A stretch of DNA of 64,000 nucleotides from Arthrobacter globiformis (GTDB lineage Bacteria > Actinomycetota > Actinomycetes > Actinomycetales > Micrococcaceae): contig NZ_JAUSYZ010000001.1 in NCBI RefSeq assembly GCF_030817195.1, positions 4,154,001 to 4,218,000 of the forward strand, in the 5' to 3' direction. The notes under the pieces were generated by a model. The model had not been told where the DNA came from. It was given only the letters and a program-made list of their open reading frames with translations, and ran no database searches. A program made the position numbers and the translations under genes. Below are positions 38,016 to 45,724 of this stretch, piece after piece (position 1 is the first letter of the stretch; every line of letters begins with the position of its first letter).

Positions 38016-38819
38016 GTGAGCATCCCAACGCCCTATGAAGACCTTCTGCGCGACGTCATGGCCAACGGCACGCACAAATCAGACCGCACCGGCACCGGAA
38101 CCAGCAGTGTTTTCGGCCGACAGATCCGCTTTGATCTGGGCGAAAGCTTCCCGCTGATCACCACCAAGCGGGTGCACTTCAAGTCCGTGGCCGTCGAGCT
38201 CCTGTGGTTCCTGCGGGGCGACACCAACGTGAAGTGGATGCAGGACCAGGGCGTCACCATCTGGAACGAATGGGCTGACGCCGACGGTGAACTCGGACCG
38301 GTCTACGGCGTCCAGTGGCGGAGCTGGCCCACGCCCGACGGCGGGCACATCGACCAGATCGCCGAGCTGGTGGAGAGCCTGAAGTCGAACCCGGACTCGC
38401 GCCGGCACATCGTCTCGGCCTGGAACGTGAGCGAACTCAAGGACATGGCCCTGCCGCCCTGCCACGCGTTCTTCCAGTTTTACGTCGCGGACGGCAAGCT
38501 CTCCTGCCAGCTGTACCAGCGCTCCGCGGACATGTTCCTGGGCGTTCCGTTCAACATCGCCTCCTACTCGCTGCTGACCTGCATGCTGGCGCAGCAGACC
38601 GGACTCGAGCCGGGCGAATTCGTCTGGACCGGCGGCGACGTGCACATCTACGACAACCACATGGACCAGGTCCTGAAGCAGCTGGAGCGGGAACCGTACG
38701 AGTACCCGCAGCTGAAGATCACCCGCAAGCCGGAGTCGATCTTCGACTACACCCTGGACGACTTCGAAGTGGTGGGCTACCGGCACCACCCCACGATCAA
38801 GGCGCCGATCGCCGTATGA
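38016..38819 (+). CDS. thyA: Thymidylate synthase
   Basis: 267 residues; methylates dUMP to dTMP with methylene-tetrahydrofolate. Seen: DRTGTGTSSVFGRQIRFDL, the catalytic Cys in LPPCHAFFQFYVADGKLSCQ near residue 149, the phosphate-binding QRSADMFLGVPFNIASYSLL, and VWTGGDVHIYDNHMDQVL. The start is GTG. Its stop overlaps the folA start by four bases (ATGA), so the two enzymes of the thymidylate cycle are co-translated. Confidence 0.98.
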   Translation: MSIPTPYEDLLRDVMANGTHKSDRTGTGTSSVFGRQIRFDLGESFPLITTKRVHFKSVAVELLWFLRGDTNVKWMQDQGVTIWNEWADADGELGPVYGVQWRSWPTPDGGHIDQIAELVESLKSNPDSRRHIVSAWNVSELKDMALPPCHAFFQFYVADGKLSCQLYQRSADMFLGVPFNIASYSLLTCMLAQQTGLEPGEFVWTGGDVHIYDNHMDQVLKQLEREPYEYPQLKITRKPESIFDYTLDDFEVVGYRHHPTIKAPIAV

Positions 38820-39400
38820 GCATGGAGGACACGATGGACGGGCAGGCTTTCAGCGAGGACATCGCCGCGGGGATGTCCGGAATCGGACTGGTGTGGGCCC
38901 AGACGCCTGCCGGCGTCATCGGCAAGGACGGCGATATGCCGTGGAACCTACCCGAGGACCTGAAGCACTTCACCAGGGTCACCACAGGCCATCCCGTCAT
39001 CATGGGCCGCAAGACCTGGCTGTCCTTCCCGGCGAAGTACCGTCCGCTGCCCAACCGGACCAACATCGTCATCACCCGGCAGGAGAACTGGGGCAACTCG
39101 CCCGAGGCGGAGGGCGCCGTCGTCGTTAAATCCCTCGATGATGCCCTGCTGGAATCCCAGTTCGCCCCAGGCTGCGAAGCAGTCTGGATTCTCGGCGGCG
39201 GCGAAATTTTCAAGGAGTCCACGGGCCTGGCCAACGTCGCAGTGGTCACCACCATCGATGTGGATGCCGACGGCGACACGTATGCCCCGGAGCTCGGCGA
39301 CGGCTGGGTGGCGGACACGTCCGTGCCCGCCGACGGCTGGCTGACGGCGGCCAACGGCACACGCTACCGGTTCACCAAGTGGAACCGTTCGGAAGGTTAG
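38816..39400 (+). CDS. folA: Dihydrofolate reductase
   Basis: 194 residues from ATG 38816, which overlaps the thyA stop; an internal ATG at 38834 is possible. Regenerates tetrahydrofolate for ThyA. Seen: IGLVWAQTPAGVIGKDGDMP, WNLPEDLKHFTRVTTGHPVI with the acidic substrate-binding residue, MGRKTWLSFPAKYRPLPNRT, VWILGGGEIFKES and DGDTYAPELGDGW. It carries about 15 extra residues at the N-terminus compared with typical enzymes. Confidence 0.97.
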   Translation: MSMEDTMDGQAFSEDIAAGMSGIGLVWAQTPAGVIGKDGDMPWNLPEDLKHFTRVTTGHPVIMGRKTWLSFPAKYRPLPNRTNIVITRQENWGNSPEAEGAVVVKSLDDALLESQFAPGCEAVWILGGGEIFKESTGLANVAVVTTIDVDADGDTYAPELGDGWVADTSVPADGWLTAANGTRYRFTKWNRSEG

Positions 39401-39403
39401 AAC

Positions 39404-39622
39404 ATGCTGCGCAAACCCGAAACCCTCTTTGTGCTCGGCTACATGCTGCTGCCGCTGCTGGCACTGCTGTCCGCGATTGTGGGCCTGACCATGATCCTGG
39501 GCGGCAACAAGATCGCCGGCATCATCGTGCTGGTGGTGGTGACGCAGGTATTTGCCTTCGGCTCCTTCTTTGCCCTGCGGGCCCGCAAGAACGCGCTGCT
39601 GGAGGAGCCCGACCGCCCGTAG
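39404..39622 (+). CDS. Small two-pass membrane protein
   Basis: 72 residues with two membrane helices, LGYMLLPLLALLSAIVGLTM and AGIIVLVVVTQVFAFGSFFA, and a basic C-terminal stretch RARKNALLEEPDRP. It starts three bases after folA and is probably in its operon. I do not recognise its function. Confidence 0.8.
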   Translation: MLRKPETLFVLGYMLLPLLALLSAIVGLTMILGGNKIAGIIVLVVVTQVFAFGSFFALRARKNALLEEPDRP

Positions 39623-39749
39623 CGTCCGTAGCGTCCGGGTGGGGAGTGCTGCCCATCGCGGCGGCCTGGGTCCCGAACTAGAGTGATGGCTGGACTTAGC
39701 AGCAACCGTGCCAACGCGGAACGGTCAGGATTTGGGGGATGATGCCGCA

Positions 39750-40829
39750 GTGACAGGTAATTTGTGGGGCGCCGATGTCACGCAGCTTCGCACCCTCGCA
39801 CAGCAGTTCGGAAAGGTCTCGGACACCCTGCTGCAGACGTCATCGCAGCTGACCAACCAAATCAACAACAACCCTTCGTGGAAGGGCAACGACGCCACCC
39901 AGTTCCGCTCGGACTGGAACGGCAACCACCGGGCGCTCATCCAGCGGACGGCACGGGCCCTCAAGGACGAGTCCAGGAAGCTGCTGGATAACGCCAACCA
40001 GCAGGAGAAGGCCAGCGACGCCGCCCCGGGCTCCGGCGGCGGTCCCGTGACCCTTGGCGATCCGGGCGGCTCATGGGCAGGAACACTGGGCGGCGTATTG
40101 CTTGGGGGCATCGGAGCGCTCAGGGCGGGCATGACCCTGCACAAGTTCATCAAGGCCCCGTTCACCCTTGCCAAGCACCTCGGGCAGTACGGCTGGGTCC
40201 TGAAGAACCAGCGCGCCGATTTCGTCAAGTCTTTCCTGCAGGGCAGCCACCGCATCGGCGGCCCCGGCTTTGCTGCACATCGGCTCCTCGGCAACCCGGC
40301 CCTGGACGACCTGCTGAAGGGATCGGCGTCCGCCCATCGCGGGTTGGGACTGATCGACAAGGCGACTGACATTGCGTCGCTGAAGAACCTGAACAAACAC
40401 ATTGGCGTCCTTTCCAAGTTCGGTCCCCTCCTGGAGGAGAAACCGTGGATCGGGGCCGGCACCAAGCTCGAATGGCTGGGCAAGTCGGGCCTCGCGCGGG
40501 GACTCGGCTGGGCAGGCGTCGGCTTCAGCGCTTATGACTCCGTGAAGAGCTTTTCCGACGGCGACATCAAGGGCGGGCTCATGGGCGCCGGCAAGACGGC
40601 CCTTGGCGTTGGCTGCTTCCTGCCGCCTCCCGCCGGGACTGTCTGCCAGGTAGCCAGCGTCGGCATTGCTGTGTACGAGAACTGGGACACCATCAGCAGC
40701 GTCGGGAAGAACATCGGCGAGGGAGTAGTCAACGCCGTGAAGGACCCCGGAAAGTTCGTCAGCGACACGAAGGATACGTTGGTTGATGCAGGCAAGTCCG
40801 TGGGCAACTTCTTCGGATTCGGCGATTAG
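39750..40829 (+). CDS. WXG100-like protein with long C-terminal region
   Basis: 359 residues from GTG 39750 (GGGGGATGATG upstream; GTG 39708 is an in-frame alternative). Residues about 1-95 look like a WXG100 helical hairpin: LRTLAQQFGKVSDTLLQTSS, then NNPSWKGNDATQFRSDWNGN carrying W-K-G, then a second helix ending at NANQQEKASD. A Gly/Pro linker and several hydrophobic Gly/Ala-rich stretches follow (WAGTLGGVLLGGIGALRAGM; GLGWAGVGFSAYDSVKSFS; AGKTALGVGCFLPPPAGTV). This is the architecture of type VII secreted proteins with an N-terminal targeting domain. No secretion genes are nearby. Function unknown. Confidence 0.78.
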   Translation: MTGNLWGADVTQLRTLAQQFGKVSDTLLQTSSQLTNQINNNPSWKGNDATQFRSDWNGNHRALIQRTARALKDESRKLLDNANQQEKASDAAPGSGGGPVTLGDPGGSWAGTLGGVLLGGIGALRAGMTLHKFIKAPFTLAKHLGQYGWVLKNQRADFVKSFLQGSHRIGGPGFAAHRLLGNPALDDLLKGSASAHRGLGLIDKATDIASLKNLNKHIGVLSKFGPLLEEKPWIGAGTKLEWLGKSGLARGLGWAGVGFSAYDSVKSFSDGDIKGGLMGAGKTALGVGCFLPPPAGTVCQVASVGIAVYENWDTISSVGKNIGEGVVNAVKDPGKFVSDTKDTLVDAGKSVGNFFGFGD

Positions 40830-40838
40830 GAGACAAGC

Positions 40839-41492
40839 ATGACTGTTCAGGACCCAACCCAGCAGGAACCGCGCCTCGGCATCGACGTCATCGGCTTCGG
40901 CGTGGGCGAGTTCGCCTACCTGCTGAACGTTTTCGAGGGCCCTGCCCGCGACCGTTCAGTCAGCGTCTTCCGTGCCGAAGAGATGATCGACGACGTCACC
41001 CTGTCCACCGCGGGAGCGTCGTCGCTGCTGGCACGTGACCTGGCTGCGGTTGATGACGACGGTGACCTGGGCGTGAAGGGCGTAGCTGCTGCCGTCGCCA
41101 CTGCCCTGGGTCAGGCGACCCGGTGGACGGAGATCTCCCTCTTGACCGGCGAAGCAATGGACAACGTGGCAATGCTGGAAGCACCGGGCGTTTCCTTGAT
41201 GCTCCAGCCCAGGCTTCTGGGCACTTGGTTCGTTTTCGCCCAGGATCCGGCCATCTCCTCGGCTGAAGCGACGCTCCGGGTGGTCCGCCAGCATGCCGAG
41301 CAGAACCAGGGCGGGTCCGCGTACCTCGTTTTCAAGACCCTGGGTTCCGAACAGCACTTGCTGATCCGGCGTGAGGAGTCCTCCTGGACCACCGGCGTTC
41401 CGGATTTCGATAAGGACGAGGTCGATGAAACAGCCGGCCTGGATGATGCCGGCCTGCTCGCCGCGATCGAGGATGCCCGTGGCGAGGCGTAG
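40839..41492 (+). CDS. Hypothetical protein of the WXG100-like locus
   Basis: 217 residues, acidic, no membrane segment and no signal peptide. Seen: RLGIDVIGFGVGEFAYLLNV, ATRWTEISLLTGEAMDNVAM, GSAYLVFKTLGSEQHLLIRR. AGGAGACAAGC precedes ATG 40839, nine bases behind the WXG100-like gene, so they form an operon. I do not recognise the family; size, charge and position would suit a chaperone or immunity partner, but that is a guess. Confidence 0.8.
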   Translation: MTVQDPTQQEPRLGIDVIGFGVGEFAYLLNVFEGPARDRSVSVFRAEEMIDDVTLSTAGASSLLARDLAAVDDDGDLGVKGVAAAVATALGQATRWTEISLLTGEAMDNVAMLEAPGVSLMLQPRLLGTWFVFAQDPAISSAEATLRVVRQHAEQNQGGSAYLVFKTLGSEQHLLIRREESSWTTGVPDFDKDEVDETAGLDDAGLLAAIEDARGEA

Positions 41493-41880
41493 CGAGGGTG
41501 TCCCGCAGGAGCCCGGGTACATTCCGTCCCAGACCCCGGACGACAAGCTGATCTACCGCCGGGCCGGCAACGGCGAGATGGTGGGCTACACGCCGGCCGA
41601 ATACGGCGTGCGCAAGGACGACGGCCGCGGCCTGGTCAAGCCCGTCAACAGCTCCGGCGGGTTGCTGTTCCTCGCCATCCTGATAACCATCTGCTTCGGC
41701 GGGATGCTGTATGGGATCGTGCAAATGGCACTAACGGATCAGTGGCACATTCTGGGCGAAGTCTGGTGGATGTACCTGTTGGTGCTGATCCCGTTGTTTG
41801 CTGGCTGGTCCGGTTACTTTAAGGAACGCCGCGCAGAGAAACTGCGCAAAGCCCGCAACCTTCCGCGGCCCGTCGACTGA
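41473..41880 (+). CDS. Small membrane protein of the WXG100-like locus
   Basis: 135 residues from ATG 41473 (GTG 41479 is equally possible; GAGG lies upstream of both). It overlaps the previous gene by 20 bases. A cytoplasmic N-terminal half (GYIPSQTPDDKLIYRRAGNG) is followed by two membrane helices (LLFLAILITICFGGMLYGIV; WWMYLLVLIPLFAGWSGYF) and a basic tail FKERRAEKLRKARNLPRP. Third gene of the operon. Family unknown. Confidence 0.78.
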   Translation: MPVARRSEGVPQEPGYIPSQTPDDKLIYRRAGNGEMVGYTPAEYGVRKDDGRGLVKPVNSSGGLLFLAILITICFGGMLYGIVQMALTDQWHILGEVWWMYLLVLIPLFAGWSGYFKERRAEKLRKARNLPRPVD

Positions 41881-41945
41881 GGTCTTTGCACCCCAGCGCA
41901 CCCGCGGCGGTGACGTAACCGACTGCGGCCCGCCAAATCCAAAGA

Positions 41946-41951
41946 TAAACT
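41946..41951 (+). promoter_or_regulatory. Leaderless -10 element of asd
   Basis: TAAACT, six bases (AGCTAA) before ATG 41958, with no Shine-Dalgarno. Confidence 0.68.
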
Positions 41952-41957
41952 AGCTAA

Positions 41958-43088
41958 ATGACTACAGCAGCTACTCCGTCCGTTGGACTGGTCGGTTGGC
42001 GCGGCATGGTCGGCTCCGTCCTGATGCAGCGTATGCAGGACGAGGGCGACTTCGCCAGCATCAACCCGGTATTTTTCTCCACCTCAAACGCTGGAGGTGC
42101 CGCCCCGTCTTTTGCTGACGGGGCCGGCAAGCTCGAGGACGCGTTCGACGTCGAGACCCTCGCCAAGCTGCCGATTATTGTCACCGCCCAGGGCGGGGAC
42201 TACACCAAGCAGGTCCACGGTGAGCTGCGCAACCAGGGCTGGGACGGCCTCTGGATCGACGCCGCCTCCACCCTGCGCATGGACGATGACTCCATCATCG
42301 TCCTTGACCCCATCAACCGCGACGTCATCGACAAAGGACTCGCCAACGGCGTCAAGGACTTCATCGGCGGCAACTGTACGGTTTCCTGCATGCTCATGGG
42401 TCTCGGCGGCCTCTTCAAGAACGGCCTCGTCGAGTGGGGCACGTCCATGACCTACCAGGCGGCTTCCGGCGGCGGCGCGCGCCACATGCGCGAGCTGCTC
42501 AGCCAGTTCGGCACCCTCAACGCCGAGGTCAGCACGGAACTGAACGACCCGGCGTCGGCCATTCTGGACATCGACCGCAAGGTGCTGGCCCACCAGCGCA
42601 CCGGCATCGAAGCAACCCAGTTCGGTGTGCCGCTGGCCGGCTCCCTGATCCCGTGGATCGACGCCGACCTCGGTAACGGCCAGTCCAAGGAAGAGTGGAA
42701 GGCCGGCGTCGAGACCAACAAGATCCTGGGCACCTCGGATGAGAACCACGTGATCATGGATGGCCTCTGCGTGCGGATCGGGGCCATGCGCTCCCACTCC
42801 CAGGCGCTCACCCTGAAGCTGCGCGAGGACCTCTCCGTTGCCGAGATCGAGAAGCTGCTCGACGAGGACAACGAATGGGCCAAGGTGGTGCCCAACTCCA
42901 AGGAAGCCTCGATGGCCGACCTGACGCCGGTGGCAGCTTCCGGCACGCTGACCATCCCGGTGGGACGTATCCGCAAGCTCGAGATGGGACCGCAGTACAT
43001 CAGCGCCTTCACCGTCGGCGACCAGCTCCTCTGGGGCGCCGCCGAGCCGCTGCGCCGCATGCTCAACATCGCCACCGGCACGCTGTAA
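41958..43088 (+). CDS. asd: Aspartate-semialdehyde dehydrogenase
   Basis: 376 residues; reduces aspartyl phosphate for lysine, threonine, methionine and diaminopimelate. It is of the enterobacterial type: VGLVGWRGMVGSVLMQRMQD (NADP-binding), the active-site Cys in FIGGNCTVSCMLMGLGGLF near residue 140, the TYQAASGGGARHMRELLSQ loop, and the substrate-binding RIGAMRSHSQALTLKLREDL. A single gene with a leaderless promoter; its 3' end faces repeat family C. Confidence 0.97.
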   Translation: MTTAATPSVGLVGWRGMVGSVLMQRMQDEGDFASINPVFFSTSNAGGAAPSFADGAGKLEDAFDVETLAKLPIIVTAQGGDYTKQVHGELRNQGWDGLWIDAASTLRMDDDSIIVLDPINRDVIDKGLANGVKDFIGGNCTVSCMLMGLGGLFKNGLVEWGTSMTYQAASGGGARHMRELLSQFGTLNAEVSTELNDPASAILDIDRKVLAHQRTGIEATQFGVPLAGSLIPWIDADLGNGQSKEEWKAGVETNKILGTSDENHVIMDGLCVRIGAMRSHSQALTLKLREDLSVAEIEKLLDEDNEWAKVVPNSKEASMADLTPVAASGTLTIPVGRIRKLEMGPQYISAFTVGDQLLWGAAEPLRRMLNIATGTL

Positions 43089-43490
43089 CCACGCTTCGCC
43101 TTTAACCGGCCCTCCCCCGCAGGACCAGCCCCGCCCCCCGGGGCCGTTCATGCGGAGCGGGGCCGGTTTTGCGTCTGCCGGACGCTTCCTCACCTCCTGC
43201 CGCTTCCAACCCCACGCTTCCTCACGTCCTGCCGCTTCCAACCGAACGCTTCCTTACAAGTTGCCGGAAGCGTTTCCCCTTTGGCGACAGGAGATGAGGA
43301 AGCGTGCCAAAAAAGGCGACCAGACCTGAGGAAGCGTGCCAAAAAAGGCGACCAGACCTGAGGAAGCGTGCCAAAAAAGGCGACCAGACCTGAGGAAGCG
43401 TGCCAAAAAAGGCGACCAGACCTGAGGAAGCGTCGCCAAAAAGGCGACCAGACCTGAGGAAGCGTCGCAATAGCCGCGGGCTGGAGCCCG
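43089..43490. other. Convergent intergenic region filled by repeat family C
   Basis: 402 bases between asd and the winged-helix gene. 43179-43292 holds inverted-orientation copies (ACGCTTCCTCACCTCCTGCC, CGCTTCCTCACGTCCTGCC, ACGCTTCCTTACAAGTTGCC), then the direct array at 43295. A minus frame runs through the array only because the gene upstream is frameshifted; I see no gene here. Confidence 0.7.
43295..43464. repeat. 32-bp direct tandem repeats, family C array 2
   Basis: TGAGGAAGCGT starts at 43295, 43327, 43359, 43391, 43423 and 43455, all 32 bases apart: five full units and a partial one. The first four are identical (TGAGGAAGCGTGCC, six A, GGCGACCAGACC). Each unit can fold as GCC-A6-GGC. 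The same period and TGAGGAAGCG...GGCGAC skeleton occur at 18162. Confidence 0.9.
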
Positions 43491-44599
43491 TCAGGACGCA
43501 AGGAACCGCTCGTACCTTTCAACTGCGCGCCGGAACCCCGCCAGGGCGCGGCTGGGCCTAGGGGCTTCGTGTCGTCGAAGGGAACGGGTACGACGGCGGC
43601 CGTCCGCCCGCTCCCCTGCCTCGCCCAGGTGCCGGTCACCTCGCCGCCGGCCACGATGGCCTTCCTGAACACCCCGTTGCCGCCGGGGACGATCTTTTGC
43701 GCATGCTCCGGCGCCAGCACGATGCTCCGGTCGGTGTAGCCAAGCACGAACTCGTCGAACCCCGGCAGGGCAAGGACCGTACGCTGGCCAGGAACACCGT
43801 CGTCCAGCAGTGCGGCGACCTCGGGCGACAGCCAGTATTGGGTTCCATCGTGGTCAAGCTCCACCAGCTCGCCGCTCACCGCTGGCAGGGCACGCCGCAC
43901 CTCGGTCAAAGGAATGCTGGACCACCAGGCGAAGTCGCGCAGCGTGGCGGGTCCATGGCTGCGCAGGTACCTCAACAGCAGCTCCGCGATCCCTTCCTCA
44001 CGGCCCACGTCCCGTGACGAGGGGATCCAACGGTCGAACGCAACGAACTTCTGCTGGTTGCCGTTCAGCGGCCCGTGCACCAGCGAGGCGCTCTGGCACA
44101 GCATCCACAGCAGGTGGACCCCGCGCTGGGCCTTGGTGGCCTGTCCGGCGGCCTCGAACGCCGTGAACAGCTCCTCCCGGGTCGCGGCCCGTCCGCCGTC
44201 AACCAGGCCCAGGGCTGTCTCCCGGCAGGCCTCGACGTCACTGCCGGTGATTTCCAGTTGCCGGTGCCGGCGGGCCGTGCCCTGGATCATCCGGGCCGTG
44301 GTGATGTTCAGGATCCAGTGCAGATCCTCGGGCGCCAGCAGGTGCAGCGTGCCCCTCATGGGCCACGACCGGACCACCGAACCGTCTTCCAGGGCCCGGC
44401 GGACGTCGCTCAGGCCTGCGCCGGGAACACGGACACCCACGGCCCACAGCGCTGACTGGAGATCCTGGGCCTGCATCGCGGTCATCGCCCGGACGGCCTC
44501 CGGCACGCCGTCGAACCCGGGTCCCAGCAGCCCCTGCGACGCCAGCCTCAGCCGGCCCATCACCTTGGTCGAAACCCGGATCTTCACCGCAGCTGCCAT
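43491..44599 (-). pseudogene. Winged-helix DNA-binding domain protein (HTH_42 type), frameshifted near its 3' end
   Basis: Expected 369 residues. Seen: MGRLRLASQGLLGPGFDGVP, AVRAMTAMQAQDLQSALWAV, SWPMRGTLHLLAPEDLHWIL, LLRYLRSHGPATLRDFAWWS and LPGFDEFVLGYTDRSIVLAP, the YcaQ/AlkZ-related superfamily (PF06224), some of which excise DNA crosslinks. The frame then runs off into the repeat array. Adding one G near 43553 (GCCGCGCCC to GCCGCGGCCC) restores the tail LAGFRRAVERYERFLAS and a stop at 43491; the 1109-base span is one short of a multiple of three. TAGGAT six bases before ATG 44599 marks a leaderless promoter. Confidence 0.85.
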
Positions 44600-44605
44600 G
44601 ACCCC

Positions 44606-44611
44606 ATCCTA
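44606..44611 (-). promoter_or_regulatory. Leaderless -10 element of the winged-helix gene
   Basis: TAGGAT on the minus strand, six bases (GGGGTC) before ATG 44599. Confidence 0.6.
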
Positions 44612-44622
44612 GGGCCGCAGCG

Positions 44623-45690
44623 CTAGAGCGAGAGGCCGATCAGGAGCGGCTCGGGGTGCAGTTCAATGCCAAAGCGCCCGACGACGCCGGCACGCACCTC
44701 GCGTGCGATCGCCACCATGTCCGCGGCTCGGGCCGAGCCGCGGTTGGTGATGGCCAGCGTGTGCTTGGTGGACAGCGAGGCGCGGCCGCCGGAGACGCTC
44801 CCGGCTTCCAACCCGAAGCCCTTGCCGAAGCCGGCATGGTCGATCAGCCATGCCGCGGACAGCTTGACCTGCCCGTCGGCGCCACCCGGGTATCTGGGCG
44901 CGGATTCCGGGAGGCCGTCGGCAACGGAAGCAGGGACGATCGGGTTGGTGAAGAACGAGCCTGTGGAGTAGGTGTCCCGGTCCGCCGGATCCAGCACCAT
45001 GCCCTTGGAGGCGCGCAGGCGCAGGACCTCGCGGCGCACGTCGTTCGAGTAGGCTCGCTTGCCCTGCTCGACGCCCAGGACCCGCGCCAGCTCGGCATAG
45101 CGGATGGGTGCGCTCATGCGGCCCAGCGGCAGTTGGAACTCGACGGTCAGCACAACGTAGCGCGGAGAGCCGTTGACCGTGGTCTGCTTGAGGATGGAGT
45201 CCCGGTACCCGAACTTCAGCTCCGAGTTGGTGAACGTCTTCACAGCGTTCCGTTCCCGGTCCCAGGTGCGGACCGCGGCGATGGTCTGCGAGACGTCCGA
45301 GCCGTAGGCACCAACGTTCTGGACGGGCGTGGCTCCGGTTGCGCCGGGGATCCCGGACAACGCCTCAATGCCGGACCAGGCGTGGAGCACGGCGTGCTCC
45401 ACCAGCGCGTCCCAGTTGTGGCCTGCCTGGACCACCACGGATACGCCGCCGCACGAGTCCTCGGCGTTGACGGTGAACCCCTCGGAGGCGATCTTCAGGA
45501 CGGTTCCGGGGAACCCGTCGTCGGAAATCAGGAGGTTGGAACCGCCGCCAATGATCAGCAGCTGCTCACCGGCGGCGTCCGCCGCGCGCACCGCCTCGAT
45601 GATCTCGGCCTCGGTGCGGGCCTGGACATAATTGCCGGCGGGGCCGCCGACGGCGGCCGTGGTCAGATCGGAAAGCATTGGGGAGGTCAC
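44623..45690 (-). CDS. murB: UDP-N-acetylmuramate dehydrogenase
   Basis: 355 residues; reduces UDP-GlcNAc-enolpyruvate in peptidoglycan synthesis with FAD and NADPH. Seen: QLLIIGGGSNLLISDDGFPG near residue 45, EALSGIPGATGATPVQNVGA near residue 130, the catalytic Ser in DTYSTGSFFTNPIVPAS near residue 240, and the C-terminal Glu in RFGIELHPEPLLIG. The start is GTG 45690. Confidence 0.97.
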   Translation of the reverse strand: MTSPMLSDLTTAAVGGPAGNYVQARTEAEIIEAVRAADAAGEQLLIIGGGSNLLISDDGFPGTVLKIASEGFTVNAEDSCGGVSVVVQAGHNWDALVEHAVLHAWSGIEALSGIPGATGATPVQNVGAYGSDVSQTIAAVRTWDRERNAVKTFTNSELKFGYRDSILKQTTVNGSPRYVVLTVEFQLPLGRMSAPIRYAELARVLGVEQGKRAYSNDVRREVLRLRASKGMVLDPADRDTYSTGSFFTNPIVPASVADGLPESAPRYPGGADGQVKLSAAWLIDHAGFGKGFGLEAGSVSGGRASLSTKHTLAITNRGSARAADMVAIAREVRAGVVGRFGIELHPEPLLIGLSL

Positions 45691-45696
45691 CAGTCC

Positions 45697-45702
45697 AGCC
45701 TA
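45697..45702 (-). promoter_or_regulatory. Leaderless -10 element of murB
   Basis: TAGGCT on the minus strand, six bases (GGACTG) before GTG 45690. It lies in the 34-base gap after the MFS gene, so murB can be expressed apart from that operon. Confidence 0.68.
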
Positions 45703-45724
45703 TAGGGAACAGAAGCAGGGAAAA

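Noticed and set aside
38315..39400. A 361-residue form of dihydrofolate reductase
   Set aside because: The added N-terminus is an out-of-frame reading of thyA. The start at 38816 overlaps the thyA stop in the usual ATGA way.
43295..43464. CRISPR array
   Set aside because: Units are contiguous 32-bp repeats without unique spacers, and no cas genes are nearby.
43190..43552. Coding repeats LARFLRSGRLFWHASSG
   Set aside because: This frame exists only because the winged-helix gene has lost a base. Corrected, it ends at 43491, before the array.
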